A DNA stretch of 64,000 nt from Alcanivorax sp. 24 (GTDB lineage Bacteria > Pseudomonadota > Gammaproteobacteria > Pseudomonadales > Alcanivoracaceae). Positions within the stretch are counted from its first letter, which is position 1, and every line of letters starts with the position of its first letter. A model generated the notes under the pieces. The model was not told the origin of the DNA and ran no database searches. It was given only the letters and a program-made list of their open reading frames with translations. This document shows, piece by piece, positions 27,336-37,137 of this stretch. The stretch is taken from assembly GCF_004360225.1 (NCBI RefSeq), contig NZ_SNUA01000012.1, positions 19,859 to 83,858 of the forward strand, in the 5' to 3' direction. Position numbers and translations under genes: made by a program.

Positions 27336-27365
27336 AAAAAAGGCGGCCTTGCGGCCGCCCTTTTT
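27336..27365 (-). terminator. Rho-independent terminator of the 27367-31876 operon
   Basis: A seven-base GC stem, GGCGGCC (27342-27348) pairing with GGCCGCC (27353-27359), has a four-base loop, an A-run on the left and a T-run on the right. It is therefore usable in both directions. It lies directly after the stop codon of the minus-strand ACAD operon. Confidence 0.9.
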
Positions 27366-27366
27366 G

Positions 27367-28506
27367 TTACTCCACGTCCAGCAGGCTTTCCAGCCGGCCG
27401 AAGTGGTATTCGCTGTCACCCAGGTGATGATCGATCATCACGATGCGCTTGGCGTAGTGGGAGATGGGAGTTTCTTCCATCATGCCCATGCCGCCGAACA
27501 GCTGGATCGCTTCTTCCGCCACGCGACGGCCGGATTTGCCGACCTGCGCCTTGGCCGCGGCCAAACGCTTGTCACGCAGCTCACGGGACTCGTTCAGGCT
27601 GCAGGCGGCGAGCATGGTGATGGAACGCACTTTTTCCAGTTCCATGCGCATTTCCACCATACGGTGTTGCAACGCCTGGAATTTACCGATCGGCACACCG
27701 AACTGTTGGCGTTCCTTGATGTATTCCAGAGTCTGGTCACAAGCCACTTCCATGGCCCCGGACGCTTCCGCGCACAGAGCCACCAGGCCCAGCGCCAGGG
27801 AGTCTTCCAAGGCGTCAATGGCCTGGCCTTCCGCGCCCAGCAAGGCGTCGGCGCCGACCTTCACATCCTTGAGAACAACTTCGGCGGCACGCAGGCCGTC
27901 GATGGTCGGGTAACCGCGACGGCTGACGCCAGCGGCGTTGCCATCCACCAGGAAGGCGCTGAGGCCGTCACGATCATCCTCGGCACCGGAGGTGCGGGCG
28001 ATGACCACCAACTGGTCGGCGCTGTCACCGTTGATCACCACCGCTTTCTCGCCGTTCAGGACATAGCCTTCACCGTCTTTCTTGGCGCTGGTGGCAACGC
28101 GGTTGTGCTCGTAGCGGCCCTGCGGCTCGTACAAGGCCAGGGACAGGCGGGTTTCACCACCGATGATCGCCGGCACCAGTGCTTCTTTCTGCTGGTCGCT
28201 GCCGAGCTTGTCCACCAGAGTGCCGCACAGCACCACGGTGGCCAGGTACGGTTCCACCACCAGACCACGGCCGAAACCTTCCGCCACCACCATCAGTTCC
28301 GCGCCGCCGCCGTTGAAGCCGCCGGCTTCCTCGGAGAACGGCACGCCCAGCAGGCCCAGTTCGGCGAACTGTTGCCATACGTCGGCGCTGAAGCCCTGCT
28401 CGGACTCGAGGATTTTGTTGCGGGTCTCGAAGGTGTAGGTATCACGTACCAGGCGACCGACGGTCTCTTCGAGCATGCGCTGCTCGTCGCTGAGTTTGAA
28501 ATCCAT
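27367..28506 (-). CDS. Acyl-CoA dehydrogenase (FadE-like, divergent subunit)
   Basis: This 379-residue ACAD begins MDFKLSDEQRMLEETVGRL. It has an FGGMGMMEETP segment near its C-terminus in place of the usual YGGS motif. It is translated 10 bp after a second, more canonical ACAD, and the pair precedes a strong terminator. Adjacent unequal ACADs like this often act as one heteromeric enzyme; substrate range is unknown. Electrons would go to ETF. Confidence 0.88.
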   Translation of the reverse strand: MDFKLSDEQRMLEETVGRLVRDTYTFETRNKILESEQGFSADVWQQFAELGLLGVPFSEEAGGFNGGGAELMVVAEGFGRGLVVEPYLATVVLCGTLVDKLGSDQQKEALVPAIIGGETRLSLALYEPQGRYEHNRVATSAKKDGEGYVLNGEKAVVINGDSADQLVVIARTSGAEDDRDGLSAFLVDGNAAGVSRRGYPTIDGLRAAEVVLKDVKVGADALLGAEGQAIDALEDSLALGLVALCAEASGAMEVACDQTLEYIKERQQFGVPIGKFQALQHRMVEMRMELEKVRSITMLAACSLNESRELRDKRLAAAKAQVGKSGRRVAEEAIQLFGGMGMMEETPISHYAKRIVMIDHHLGDSEYHFGRLESLLDVE

Positions 28507-28516
28507 GATCGCCTCC

Positions 28517-29713
28517 TTACAGACCGAGAATCATCTTGGAGATGATGTTCTTCTGAATTTCGTTGGAGCCCCCGAAAATCGAGAGCTTACGGAAGTTGAA
28601 GTAACGGGCGGATACCGAAGCGGCAAACTCCGGGCCGACATAATTGCCGTCGAAATCATCGTGCAGTGCTTCATTGAGGAACGGCAGCGCATACGGACCG
28701 GCGGCGGCGCGGAACAGATGGGTAATTTCCTGACGCAGCTCGGTGCCCATGATTTTCAGGAAGGAACTTTCCGCGCCCGGTACCCCACCGGCTTCGGCGG
28801 CGGCCACGGTACGCAGGTTGGTCATTTCCAGGGACATCAGTTCCATTTCCACATCGGCCAGACGGCGGCGGAAATGCGGGTCCTCGATCAGCGGACGGCC
28901 GTTGCTGATCTGCTGGGCGGCCACTTGCTTGAGGTGCGCCAGGGCCGCCTTGGACTGGCCGACGCCAGCGATACCGGTCCGTTCGAAGGTCAGCAGGTAC
29001 TTGGCGCAGGTCCAGCCCTTGTTCTCTTCGCCGACCAGGTTTTCCACCGGCACTTTCACGTCGTCGAAGAACACTTCGTTCACTTCGTGCTCACCGTCCA
29101 GGGTGATCAGCGGGCGCACGGTGATGCCGGGGGTGTTCATGTCGATCAGCAGGAAGGAGATCCCTTCCTGTTTCTTCGCATCCGGGTCGGTGCGCACCAG
29201 ACAGAAGATCATGTCGGCATGCTGGCCCAGGGTGGTCCAGGTTTTCTGGCCGTTGACCACATAGTGATCACCCTCGCGCACGGCGCGGGTTTTCAGGCTG
29301 GCCAGGTCAGAGCCGGCGCCCGGCTCTGAATACCCCTGACACCACCAATCCTCGCTTTTGAGAATGCGCGGCAGGTAGTAGTCCTTCTGCTCCTGGGTAC
29401 CGAACTTGATGATGACCGGAGCCACCATGTTGACACCGAACGGCAGTACCGTGGGGGCGCCGGCCTCGGCACATTCTTCCTCGAAGATGTGCTTCTGGAT
29501 CGGGCTCCAGCCGGTACCGCCATACTCTTTCGGCCAGTGCAGAGCCAGCCAGCCCTGTTCGTTGAGAATCTTCTGCCAGCGGACCGTGTCTTCCTTGCCA
29601 AGGCGCTTGTGTTCCTTGACCTTGCGGGAAATATCCTCTGGCAACTTGTCTTTCAGGAAGGCGCGGACCTCGTCGCGGAAAGCGGCTTCCTCAGCGGTAA
29701 AGTTAATATCCAT
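28517..29713 (-). CDS. Acyl-CoA dehydrogenase (canonical)
   Basis: This 398-residue ACAD begins MDINFTAEEAAFRDEVRAFL. The start at 29713 is chosen for the purine-rich GAGAGGAC upstream; a frame to 29767 adds an unlikely leader. WCQGYSEPGAGSDLA, NGQKTWTT and the C-terminal IFGGSNEIQKNIISK are standard flavin and CoA contacts. It lies between the bifunctional FadB/FadJ-like gene and the second ACAD in a three-gene beta-oxidation operon. Confidence 0.92.
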   Translation of the reverse strand: MDINFTAEEAAFRDEVRAFLKDKLPEDISRKVKEHKRLGKEDTVRWQKILNEQGWLALHWPKEYGGTGWSPIQKHIFEEECAEAGAPTVLPFGVNMVAPVIIKFGTQEQKDYYLPRILKSEDWWCQGYSEPGAGSDLASLKTRAVREGDHYVVNGQKTWTTLGQHADMIFCLVRTDPDAKKQEGISFLLIDMNTPGITVRPLITLDGEHEVNEVFFDDVKVPVENLVGEENKGWTCAKYLLTFERTGIAGVGQSKAALAHLKQVAAQQISNGRPLIEDPHFRRRLADVEMELMSLEMTNLRTVAAAEAGGVPGAESSFLKIMGTELRQEITHLFRAAAGPYALPFLNEALHDDFDGNYVGPEFAASVSARYFNFRKLSIFGGSNEIQKNIISKMILGL

Positions 29714-29791
29714 AACGTCCTCTCGTTGTTCTCGCAACGACTCTGGCATCGCGACCCCGCCATCCACGGGCCGCGATTTTCAGTGTCTGCT

Positions 29792-31876
29792 TCAGCTGTA
29801 GAAGCCTTTGCCTTCTTTGGCCAGTTTTTCCAGCAGCGGCGCGGGTTTCCAAACGTCATCGCCGGTTTCCTGGTGGAACTGGCTGACTTTGTCGTGGATC
29901 GTCTTCAGGCCCACCTGATCCGCCCAGAACAGCACGCCGCCACGGTAAACCGGGAAGCCGTAGCCGTAGATCCAGATCACATCCACGTCCAGCGGACGGG
30001 CGGCGATGCCTTCTTCCAGGATCTTTGCGCCTTCGTTGACCATCACGTACATGCAGCGCTCGAGGATTTCCTGATCCGTCACCTCACGGGTGGCGATGCC
30101 ATTGTCCTCACGGAACTTGGCGATAATCTTGTCCACCTCGGCGGACGGCACGGGGGTGCGGTCGCCTTCTTTATAATCAAACACCCCGGCCTGGGTTTTC
30201 TGCCCCATGCGGCCGTTTTCCACCAGCTCATCGGTCCAGTTACGCGCCGGCGCGTTTTCCGGGTTTTCCTTACGCAGCTCTTCGCGAATGCGGTAGCCCA
30301 CATCCATGCCGGCCAGGTCGGACATGGCGAACGGTCCCATTGGGAAACCCAGGTCGAACAGCACCTTGTCCACTTGCGCGGGATTAGCGCCTTCGTTGAC
30401 CAGTTGCACCGCTTCCGCCTGACGCTTGTGCAGCATGCGGTTGCCGACGAAGCCGTGACAGACGCCAACCAGAACACCGACCTTGCCGATGCGGCGGCTC
30501 AGGTCCATCACGGTGGCGATGACGTCGTCAGCGGTTTTCTCGCCGCGCACGTTCTCCAGCAGCTTCATCACGTTGGCCGGGCTGAAGAAGTGCATGCCGA
30601 TCACGTCCTGTGGACGTTTGGTGAAGCTGGCGATGCGGTTGACGTCCAGGGTGGAGGTGTTGGTGGCGAGGATGGCACCGGGTTTGCAGACCCGATCCAA
30701 TTCCTTGAACACCGCCTCCTTCACGTCCATGTTCTCGAACACGGCTTCGATCACCACGTCCACGTCGCCGAGATCGTCGTAGCTCAGGGTCGGCTGAATC
30801 AGCGCCATGCGCTGTTCCACCTGCTCCTGGGTCAGACGGCCTTTCTTGGCGGTGTTTTCGTAGTTCTTGCGAATGATCGCGATGCCCTTTTCCAGGGCTT
30901 CTTCCTTCACTTCCAGAATCTTCACCGGGATACCAGCATTGGCGAAGTTCATGGCGATGCCGCCACCCATGGTGCCAGCACCGATCACGGCGGCGAGGTT
31001 GACGTCACGCTTGGGGGTGTCCTTGGGCAGGCCAGGCACCTTGGCCACTTCGCGCTCGGCGAAGAAGACATGGCGCTGTGCCGCGGATTCGGAGCTCACC
31101 AGCAGTTCGCCGAACAGCTCGCGCTCACGCTTCATGCCCTCTTCGAACGGCAGTTCCACCGCCGCCTGTACCGCCTTGATGCAGTGGAACGGGGCCTTGA
31201 AGCCACGTTGTTTGCGGGCGATGGATTTCTCGTAGTTGGCGAACAGATCCGCTTCCTCGGTCTGCACGTCCAGGTCACGAATACGACGCAGCGGCGCGTT
31301 GTCGGCAACCAGCTTGCGGGCGTAGGTCAGAGCGCCTTCCAGCAGATCGCCGCTGACCACATCGTCGACAATACCCATTTGCAAGGCGTTCTTGGCTTTT
31401 ACCGGGTTGCCGCCGACGATCATGTCGAGAGCGGCCTTGGCGCCCACCAGACGAGGCAGACGCTGGGTACCACCGGCACCGGGCAGCAGGCCCAGTTTCA
31501 CTTCCGGCAGACCCACCTTGGCGGAATCCAGAGCGACGCGATAGTCACAGCCCAGAGCCACTTCCAGACCACCACCCAGGGCGGTGCCGTGGATGGCCGC
31601 GATCACCAGCTTTTCGCTGCTTTCGTATTCGTTGATCACGTCGGGCAGCGCCGGACCAGCCGGCGGCTTGCCGAATTCACGGATGTCGGCGCCGGCGGGA
31701 AAGGTACGGCCTTCACCAATCACCACCAGGGCTTTGGCCTGATCATCCGCCAGCCCTTCCCGCAGACAGCTCCGCAGGCCCTCGCGCACCCCTTGTCCCA
31801 GGGCGTTCACCGGGGGGTAATTCACACTGATAACGCCGATTTCGCCTTCACGGCGGTAGCTGACAACCTCGCTCAT
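29792..31876 (-). CDS. Bifunctional enoyl-CoA hydratase / 3-hydroxyacyl-CoA dehydrogenase (FadB/FadJ-like)
   Basis: This 694-residue multifunctional enzyme has an N-terminal crotonase domain with both hydratase glutamates (Glu105 in GLEVALG and Glu125 in LPEVKLG) and oxyanion glycines (AGADI, GTALGGG). A 3-hydroxyacyl-CoA dehydrogenase NAD domain (VIGAGTMGGGIAMNFANAG near 295) and the C-terminal 3HCDH domains follow. It performs hydration to the (S)-alcohol and oxidation. No thiolase gene is beside it, so that step must be supplied elsewhere. It leads the operon with two ACADs. Confidence 0.93.
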   Translation of the reverse strand: MSEVVSYRREGEIGVISVNYPPVNALGQGVREGLRSCLREGLADDQAKALVVIGEGRTFPAGADIREFGKPPAGPALPDVINEYESSEKLVIAAIHGTALGGGLEVALGCDYRVALDSAKVGLPEVKLGLLPGAGGTQRLPRLVGAKAALDMIVGGNPVKAKNALQMGIVDDVVSGDLLEGALTYARKLVADNAPLRRIRDLDVQTEEADLFANYEKSIARKQRGFKAPFHCIKAVQAAVELPFEEGMKRERELFGELLVSSESAAQRHVFFAEREVAKVPGLPKDTPKRDVNLAAVIGAGTMGGGIAMNFANAGIPVKILEVKEEALEKGIAIIRKNYENTAKKGRLTQEQVEQRMALIQPTLSYDDLGDVDVVIEAVFENMDVKEAVFKELDRVCKPGAILATNTSTLDVNRIASFTKRPQDVIGMHFFSPANVMKLLENVRGEKTADDVIATVMDLSRRIGKVGVLVGVCHGFVGNRMLHKRQAEAVQLVNEGANPAQVDKVLFDLGFPMGPFAMSDLAGMDVGYRIREELRKENPENAPARNWTDELVENGRMGQKTQAGVFDYKEGDRTPVPSAEVDKIIAKFREDNGIATREVTDQEILERCMYVMVNEGAKILEEGIAARPLDVDVIWIYGYGFPVYRGGVLFWADQVGLKTIHDKVSQFHQETGDDVWKPAPLLEKLAKEGKGFYS

Positions 31877-32001
31877 GGTTCCTCCTTACCTAAAGGTCGG
31901 CCTCCGTGCTGAACGACGAGCGTCACGGAAACCATGGGAATACGGGCGCGGGATAGATCCCGGGGGCTCCCAGTATAAGAAAACCCGGCCCATTATCAAT
32001 T

Positions 32002-32023
32002 ATTTCGGAATATCATTTCATTT
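32002..32023. promoter_or_regulatory. Putative operator upstream of the FadB/FadJ-like operon
   Basis: ATTTCGGAA, 5 bp, then TTTCATTT lies about 130 bp before the start codon at 31876. It is nearly the same as the site at 39069 (ATTTCGGAA-TATGG-TTTCATAT). The rest of 31877-32216 has no gene that I can support. Confidence 0.5.
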
Positions 32024-32158
32024 ATCGGAGCAAGGCTTGAAAGCGGATGACTCCGAGTCGCCGGGCCCCGGCGCAATACCATTCCGTTTGAGTACCATAC
32101 CCCCAACCCATGCCATGGCACAGAGCCAACCACGCCATGGGAATGGGGCGGAAACGAC

Positions 32159-32181
32159 AAGGGCACCCGCCGGGTGCCCTT
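32159..32181 (-). terminator. Probable terminator after the substrate-binding protein gene
   Basis: A perfect GC-rich stem AAGGGCACCC...GGGTGCCCTT (32159-32181) with a tiny loop lies about 36 bases past the stop codon at 32217. It lacks a long U-run on the minus strand, so it may need Rho or act as a 3' stabiliser. Confidence 0.65.
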
Positions 32182-32216
32182 GAATATGTGGTCAAGGATA
32201 GACGCGCTAGGAAGAA

Positions 32217-33380
32217 CTACTGACCCAGCACATCAGACAGGCGACGCAGCACCACTTTGCCATCGACCACCTGGGCCAATTGCACGTCGGTCTCCAGAGC
32301 GCCGTTTTCGGAAATGCCGTGCACATCGTAGGGGTTGTACTCGGCCGGAATCTTTTCCAGAGCGGCCGGCATGGCGGCACGGATCTTGGCCGGGTCATCC
32401 ACGGAACCCGCTTCCTGCATGGCCTGCGCCAGCATATGCATGGCGAAGTAGTTGTAAGCGGTTTCGGAGGTGGCTACGTTTTTGTGGTTCTTCTGGTATT
32501 TTTCGACGAACTTGCGCGCGCCTTCGATTTCGGAGCTGCCCAGCGGCGTCACCCCCACGGAACCTTCCAGTGCCTGCAAACCGCCAGCCACTTTCGCCAC
32601 TTCGTCGATCTTGGCCTGGTCCATCAGGATGAAGCTGCCCTTGAAGCCCAGCTCACGAGCCTGGCGCACCACCAGACCGGTGGGTTCGGAGGCCCCACCA
32701 ATGAACAGCACTTCCGGGTTGGCCGCCAGCACCTTGCTCACGCCAGTGTAGAAGTCCGCGGATTTGTTGTAGTCCATCGGGTTGTCGGCGACCACTTCAC
32801 CGCCCATGGCTTCCCATTTCGGCACGAACGCCTTGGTCCAGTACTTGGCATAGTCGTGGGTAGCGTTGGCCACCGCTACTTTCTTGCCCGACGTTTCCAT
32901 CGCCATTTTGGAGAACGGCTCGATGTAGTCGGTGAAGGACGGCGGAATCTTCACGGTCAGCTTGTTGCCCTTCTCGGTCACGGACGGGATCGAGGTGTAG
33001 GACATGACGATGAAGCCATCACGCTGATTGAAGGCCTGCAGCGCGAAGGTACCGCCGGAATGCGGAGTGAATACCGCCGGCGTCTTGTACTGCTGCACCA
33101 GGCGTTTGCCATTCACCGCCGCCTGGCTCGGGGAATACTTGTCGTCCAGGGAAACGATGTTGACTTCGTAGCTTTCTCCGCCGACTTTCACACCACCAGC
33201 GGCGTTGATTTCCTCGGCCGCCATGCGCAGGCCTTCCAGCGTATTCTCACCATACAGCGCCGCGCCGCCGCTGAGCGGACCGGTAAAGCCGATGTTGACT
33301 TCGGCGGCGTTGGCGGCCCCCATACCCATAACCAAAGCACTGGCGGTGGCCAGGCGAACAAACGTTTTCTTCAGTTTCAT
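32217..33380 (-). CDS. livK: Branched-chain amino acid-type ABC transporter substrate-binding protein
   Basis: This 387-residue periplasmic protein has a signal peptide of about 25 residues ending ANA before AEVNIGFTGPLSG. That is followed by two type-I periplasmic-binding lobes (Peripla_BP_6). It is the last gene of a liv-like cluster, 117 bp after livF. Many LivK-like proteins bind aromatic or fatty carboxylates rather than amino acids. The acyl-CoA ligase in the same cluster suggests a carboxylic-acid ligand here (inference). Confidence 0.88.
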   Translation of the reverse strand: MKLKKTFVRLATASALVMGMGAANAAEVNIGFTGPLSGGAALYGENTLEGLRMAAEEINAAGGVKVGGESYEVNIVSLDDKYSPSQAAVNGKRLVQQYKTPAVFTPHSGGTFALQAFNQRDGFIVMSYTSIPSVTEKGNKLTVKIPPSFTDYIEPFSKMAMETSGKKVAVANATHDYAKYWTKAFVPKWEAMGGEVVADNPMDYNKSADFYTGVSKVLAANPEVLFIGGASEPTGLVVRQARELGFKGSFILMDQAKIDEVAKVAGGLQALEGSVGVTPLGSSEIEGARKFVEKYQKNHKNVATSETAYNYFAMHMLAQAMQEAGSVDDPAKIRAAMPAALEKIPAEYNPYDVHGISENGALETDVQLAQVVDGKVVLRRLSDVLGQ

Positions 33381-33497
33381 TACTTCACTCCCATTTATTG
33401 TAGGGATCAGTTATAGACGTAGCACATTACGCTAACGCACGTTAACGATCATAAAGCACCGAGCAGAGGCCGCCAGAGGCCGCTAATCGGATTGTGA

Positions 33498-34205
33498 TCA
33501 GGCGCCGATATAGGCTTTGCGCACCGCCTCGTTACCGAGCATGGTGTCGCGGTCCCCTTCCATCACCAGGCGACCGTTTTCGATCACATAGGCGCGAGTG
33601 GCGATTTTCAACGCGGCAAAGGCATTCTGCTCCGCCAACAACACCGTGGTGCCTTCACGATTGATGGTCTGAATGGTCTCGAACATCTGCTTGACCACCA
33701 ACGGCGCCAGCCCCAGGGACGGTTCGTCCAGCATCAACAGCTTCGGGCGCCCCATCAGAGCGCGGCCGATCGCCACCATCTGCTGCTGACCGCCACTGAG
33801 TGATCCCGCCGCCTGGTTTTTCTTCTCTTCCAGGATCGGGAACATCTCCAGCACGTGGTCCAGGGTTTTCTTGATGCCTGCCTTGTCACGGCGATGCACG
33901 TAGGCACCCAGCACCAGGTTCTTCATCACCGACATTTCCGGGAACAGCTTACGGCCTTCCGGGCACTGCACCACACCAGCCTGCACCAGAGCGGAGGGCC
34001 GCCGTCCGGTCACGTCCTCGCCATTGAGGGTGACGCTGCCCGCGGAAGGCTTCAGCAGACCACTGATGGTATTGAACAAGGTGGTCTTGCCGGCACCGTT
34101 GGCCCCCAGCAGCACCACCAGCTCCCCCTGCCCCACGGTCATGGACACGTTATCCAGGGCTTTGAAGCTATCGTACTTGGCATCGACGTTTTCAAGCTTC
34201 AACAT
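33498..34205 (-). CDS. livF: ABC transporter ATP-binding protein LivF-type
   Basis: This 235-residue ATPase starts at 34205 ([14 protein letters not shown]), preceded by GGGGAG. It has Walker [10 protein letters not shown], signature LSGGQQQ and Walker [14 protein letters not shown]. Length and the final [18 protein letters not shown] match LivF. The start overlaps the end of livG by 14 bp; the in-frame extension to 34247 is rejected because it lies further inside livG. Confidence 0.93.
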   Translation of the reverse strand: MLKLENVDAKYDSFKALDNVSMTVGQGELVVLLGANGAGKTTLFNTISGLLKPSAGSVTLNGEDVTGRRPSALVQAGVVQCPEGRKLFPEMSVMKNLVLGAYVHRRDKAGIKKTLDHVLEMFPILEEKKNQAAGSLSGGQQQMVAIGRALMGRPKLLMLDEPSLGLAPLVVKQMFETIQTINREGTTVLLAEQNAFAALKIATRAYVIENGRLVMEGDRDTMLGNEAVRKAYIGA

Positions 34206-34959
34206 CTTGTTCACTCCCCAGGTAAGCCTCGATGACCACCGGATCATTCTTGATCTGCTCCGGGGTTCCCTCGGCGATCTTCTCGCCGTGATCCAGCACC
34301 ATGATCTTGTCCGCGAGGCTCATGATCATGTCCATCTTGTGCTCGATCAGACAGACGGTGATGCCGTGCTTGACCATCTTGCGAATCAGGTCCGCCAGGT
34401 TCTCGGTTTCCTCGGGGTTGATACCACCGGCCGGTTCGTCCAGCAACACCAGTTCCGGGTCGGTGGCCATGGCCAGGGCAAAAGCCACCCGTTTGCGCTC
34501 TTCCTGACTGATGTCGGCGATGTAGCGGTGGCCGATATGGGACAGCCCGACGAAGTCCAGCACCTCGGCGGCGCGGGAACGGCACTTCTTCTCCTCGTCA
34601 CGCAGGCGCTTGGAGTTGATGATCACATCCCACAGGCGCGACTGGGTACGCAGCCGGTGACCGACGATCAGGTTGTCCAGCACGGTGGACTGATCGAACA
34701 ACATGGTGGTCTGGAACGTCCGGGCCACGCCGAGACGGGCAATCCGGTCCGGCGCCATGCCAGTGATGTCCATGCCTTGGTATTCGATCCGGCCTTCGCT
34801 GGGCGGCATCGCTCCGGCGACCAGATTGAAAAAAGTACTTTTACCAGCGCCGTTGGGGCCGATGATGGCGTTCACCTGATTGGCGGGAAATTCCACGCTG
34901 ACGTTATTGACCGCCGCCAGGCCGCCGAAACGCTTGGTCAGATTGCTGATCTTAAGCAT
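34192..34959 (-). CDS. livG: ABC transporter ATP-binding protein LivG-type
   Basis: This 255-residue ATPase has Walker [10 protein letters not shown], signature SQEERKR (a degenerate LSGGQ, normal for some LivG branches) and Walker [17 protein letters not shown]. The C-terminus has the LivG-type ASGTPEQI-like region ([20 protein letters not shown]). It overlaps livM and livF by several bases, so the four transporter genes are translationally coupled. Confidence 0.93.
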   Translation of the reverse strand: MLKISNLTKRFGGLAAVNNVSVEFPANQVNAIIGPNGAGKSTFFNLVAGAMPPSEGRIEYQGMDITGMAPDRIARLGVARTFQTTMLFDQSTVLDNLIVGHRLRTQSRLWDVIINSKRLRDEEKKCRSRAAEVLDFVGLSHIGHRYIADISQEERKRVAFALAMATDPELVLLDEPAGGINPEETENLADLIRKMVKHGITVCLIEHKMDMIMSLADKIMVLDHGEKIAEGTPEQIKNDPVVIEAYLGSEQDVEA

Positions 34960-36007
34960 TGTTGCCGGCCTCCTGTTTGTCCGCGCCGGGCGTGCCGGAA
35001 GTCTGGGTCGAGGCTTGGGATTCCCCGCCCTGGTCCTGTTGAGACGCTTTATTGGCCAGGCGACGTCCGCGCCAGGTCAGGAAACCGCCGACGATACCGC
35101 GCGGGAAGAAGATCACCAGGATCACCAGCATCGGGCCGAAGATGATCATGCGGTACTCTTCCAGGGACTGCAGCATCTGCGTCAGCCAGGTGATCGCCAG
35201 GGTACCGAGCAGCGGCCCCATCAAGGTGCCGATGCCACCCACCAGCAGATAGGTGATCATGTCGAAGGTATGCACCACGTCCGCTTCCGCCGGGCCGATG
35301 AAACGCACCACCCCAGCGTACAAGGCGCCAGCCGAGGCGGCGTAAACGGTGGACAGCACGAACGCCAGAACCTTGTTGCGCATCAGGTTGATGCCCAGCG
35401 ATTGCGCCAGGTCGTCACTGATGCGGATGGCCAGGAAAGTCCGGCCCAACAGAGAACGGGAAAGGCGACTTACCAGCCACACCGACAACACCAGGAACGC
35501 CAGCACCAGGTAATAGAACGGCACGGTCTCGGTGAAATCGACAAAGCCGAACCCTTCCGGCGGGGCAATATTGATGATGCCCAGGGAGCCGTGCGTCAGT
35601 GCCTCCCACTTTTCCAGCAGCAGGTAAATGATGAAGCCCACGCACAAGGTGAAGATGGCGAAGTAGTGTTCCTTCAGGCGCAGCGACACCACGCCGACCA
35701 GGAAACCGAAGATGGCCCCGGCCAGACCGGCGGCAATGAACGCCGGCCAGAACGCCCACCCGTGATCCACGGTGAGGATAGCCACCACGTAGGCGCCGAT
35801 GGCGAAGAAGCCGCCATGGGCCAGATTCAGCTGGCCGCAATAGCCAGTGATGATGTTCATACCGTAGACGGCGATGGCCCAGATAAAGGCGGTGGCCATC
35901 ACGTAGATGTGGTACTCGTTATCGGAGATCAGCGGAAACACCACCGCCAACACCAGCAAGGCCCATTTCAGTACCGGGCTGACAAAGAAATTCATCAGGC
36001 GATCCAT
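34952..36007 (-). CDS. livM: ABC transporter permease LivM-type
   Basis: This permease has 351 residues from the ATG at 36007 (MDRLMNFFVSPVLKWALL), which overlaps the stop of livH by one base (TAATG). It has about ten hydrophobic helices and the LivM signature GYCGQLNLAHGGFFAIGAY. Its C-terminal tail of about 35 residues is polar (SQQDQGGESQAST). An open frame to 36532 lies antisense and out of frame to livH content and is rejected. Confidence 0.92.
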   Translation of the reverse strand: MDRLMNFFVSPVLKWALLVLAVVFPLISDNEYHIYVMATAFIWAIAVYGMNIITGYCGQLNLAHGGFFAIGAYVVAILTVDHGWAFWPAFIAAGLAGAIFGFLVGVVSLRLKEHYFAIFTLCVGFIIYLLLEKWEALTHGSLGIINIAPPEGFGFVDFTETVPFYYLVLAFLVLSVWLVSRLSRSLLGRTFLAIRISDDLAQSLGINLMRNKVLAFVLSTVYAASAGALYAGVVRFIGPAEADVVHTFDMITYLLVGGIGTLMGPLLGTLAITWLTQMLQSLEEYRMIIFGPMLVILVIFFPRGIVGGFLTWRGRRLANKASQQDQGGESQASTQTSGTPGADKQEAGNNA

Positions 36008-36870
36008 TAGCGCACCCCCTTGGTGAACAGCCCGGTGGGTTTCACCGACAAAATCACCACCAGCAAGGCAAAGGCGATGACGTCCTTGTACTCGTTGGAG
36101 ATATAGAAACCGCCCAGAGCTTCGGCGAAACCGATGATCAGACCGCCGACGATAGCGCCGGGAATGCTCCCCATACCGCCGAGAATAATGATCACGAACG
36201 CTTTCATGATCAGCAGGTGGCCCATGGCCGGGTAGACCAGGTTGATCGGGGCGAACAAGGTCGCGCCCACCGCCGCCAGCACACCGGCGATGGCGAACGT
36301 CATCATCGCCACGCGGTTGGCATCGATACCCACCAGGAAGGCACCTTCCCGGTTTTGTGCCATGGCGATGATGGTGGCACCGGTCATGGTCTTTTTCAGA
36401 TACAGGTGCAACGCGCCCATCAGGCCGAAGGCACCGGCGATGATCAACAGACGCTGGGCCGGAATGGTGAGACCGCCGAAATGCAGGATCTCGGTATAGG
36501 GCGTGGGCATGCGGCGGAAATCCGCACCCCAATACATCTGCACCACCGCTTCCAGGAACAACAAGATGCCAATGGCGGCGATCTTGTCGTGAATGGGCGG
36601 CGCATTGCGCAGCGGGTGAAAAACGAGACGCTCACAGAGAACGGAAAGGAAGGCGACTACCGCGCCAGCGGCGATCATCGCCAGCCAGTAGTTCAGCCCC
36701 AGGTCCACCATGGTGAAGTAAGCCACATAGGCTCCCACCATATACAGCGCACCGTGGGCGAAATTGGGAACATGGAGAATGCCATAGACCAGGGTCAGGC
36801 CCAGGGCAACCAGGCCGTAAATGCTTCCCAGGGTCAGACCATTGAGCACTTGCTGCAGAAACAAGTCCAA
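36007..36870 (-). CDS. livH: ABC transporter permease LivH-type
   Basis: This 287-residue permease begins MDLFLQQVLNGLTLGSIYGL and has the LivH motif VPNFAHGALYMVGAYVAYF. It has about eight helices. The start is TTG at 36870, supported by AAGGAG about 9 bases upstream. It is the first transporter gene, 267 bp after the acyl-CoA ligase stop. That gap holds a perfect 11-bp stem and an operator-like motif, so transport genes may have their own promoter. Confidence 0.92.
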   Translation of the reverse strand: MDLFLQQVLNGLTLGSIYGLVALGLTLVYGILHVPNFAHGALYMVGAYVAYFTMVDLGLNYWLAMIAAGAVVAFLSVLCERLVFHPLRNAPPIHDKIAAIGILLFLEAVVQMYWGADFRRMPTPYTEILHFGGLTIPAQRLLIIAGAFGLMGALHLYLKKTMTGATIIAMAQNREGAFLVGIDANRVAMMTFAIAGVLAAVGATLFAPINLVYPAMGHLLIMKAFVIIILGGMGSIPGAIVGGLIIGFAEALGGFYISNEYKDVIAFALLVVILSVKPTGLFTKGVR

Positions 36871-37003
36871 AACTGCGACTCCTTATAATAATAATGAAAC
36901 GCGCTTTGTGTCGTTATCAGTGACGCTCCACCGCCACTCTCCACTGCTGATTCGCACGCTTCACTTTCTGGGTTGTTATGGTACGGACGCTCTCGCCGGC
37001 ACA

Positions 37004-37029
37004 CTTTCATGCACGATGGTGCATGAAAG
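37004..37029. promoter_or_regulatory. Perfect 11-bp inverted repeat upstream of livH
   Basis: CTTTCATGCAC (37004-37014) and GTGCATGAAAG (37019-37029) are perfectly complementary around a four-base loop, GATG. The repeat lies between ligase stop and livH start. It lacks a T-run, so it could be an operator, an mRNA-processing hairpin or a Rho-assisted stop site. Confidence 0.6.
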
Positions 37030-37064
37030 GCAAGACGCTAACAGCACCTCACCGAAGCGTCAAT

Positions 37065-37085
37065 ATTCGGAACAGTATTTCGCAT
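37065..37085. promoter_or_regulatory. Putative operator between the ligase and livH genes
   Basis: ATTCGGAA, 5 bp, then TTTCGCAT lies about 200 bp upstream of livH and just past the ligase stop. It follows the same half-site and spacing pattern as the sites at 32002 and 39069. Confidence 0.45.
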
Positions 37086-37137
37086 GGTGAAAATAGCAAC
37101 AGCAATCCCGAGGCGGGAATTGCTGTTGCTCAAAAGG

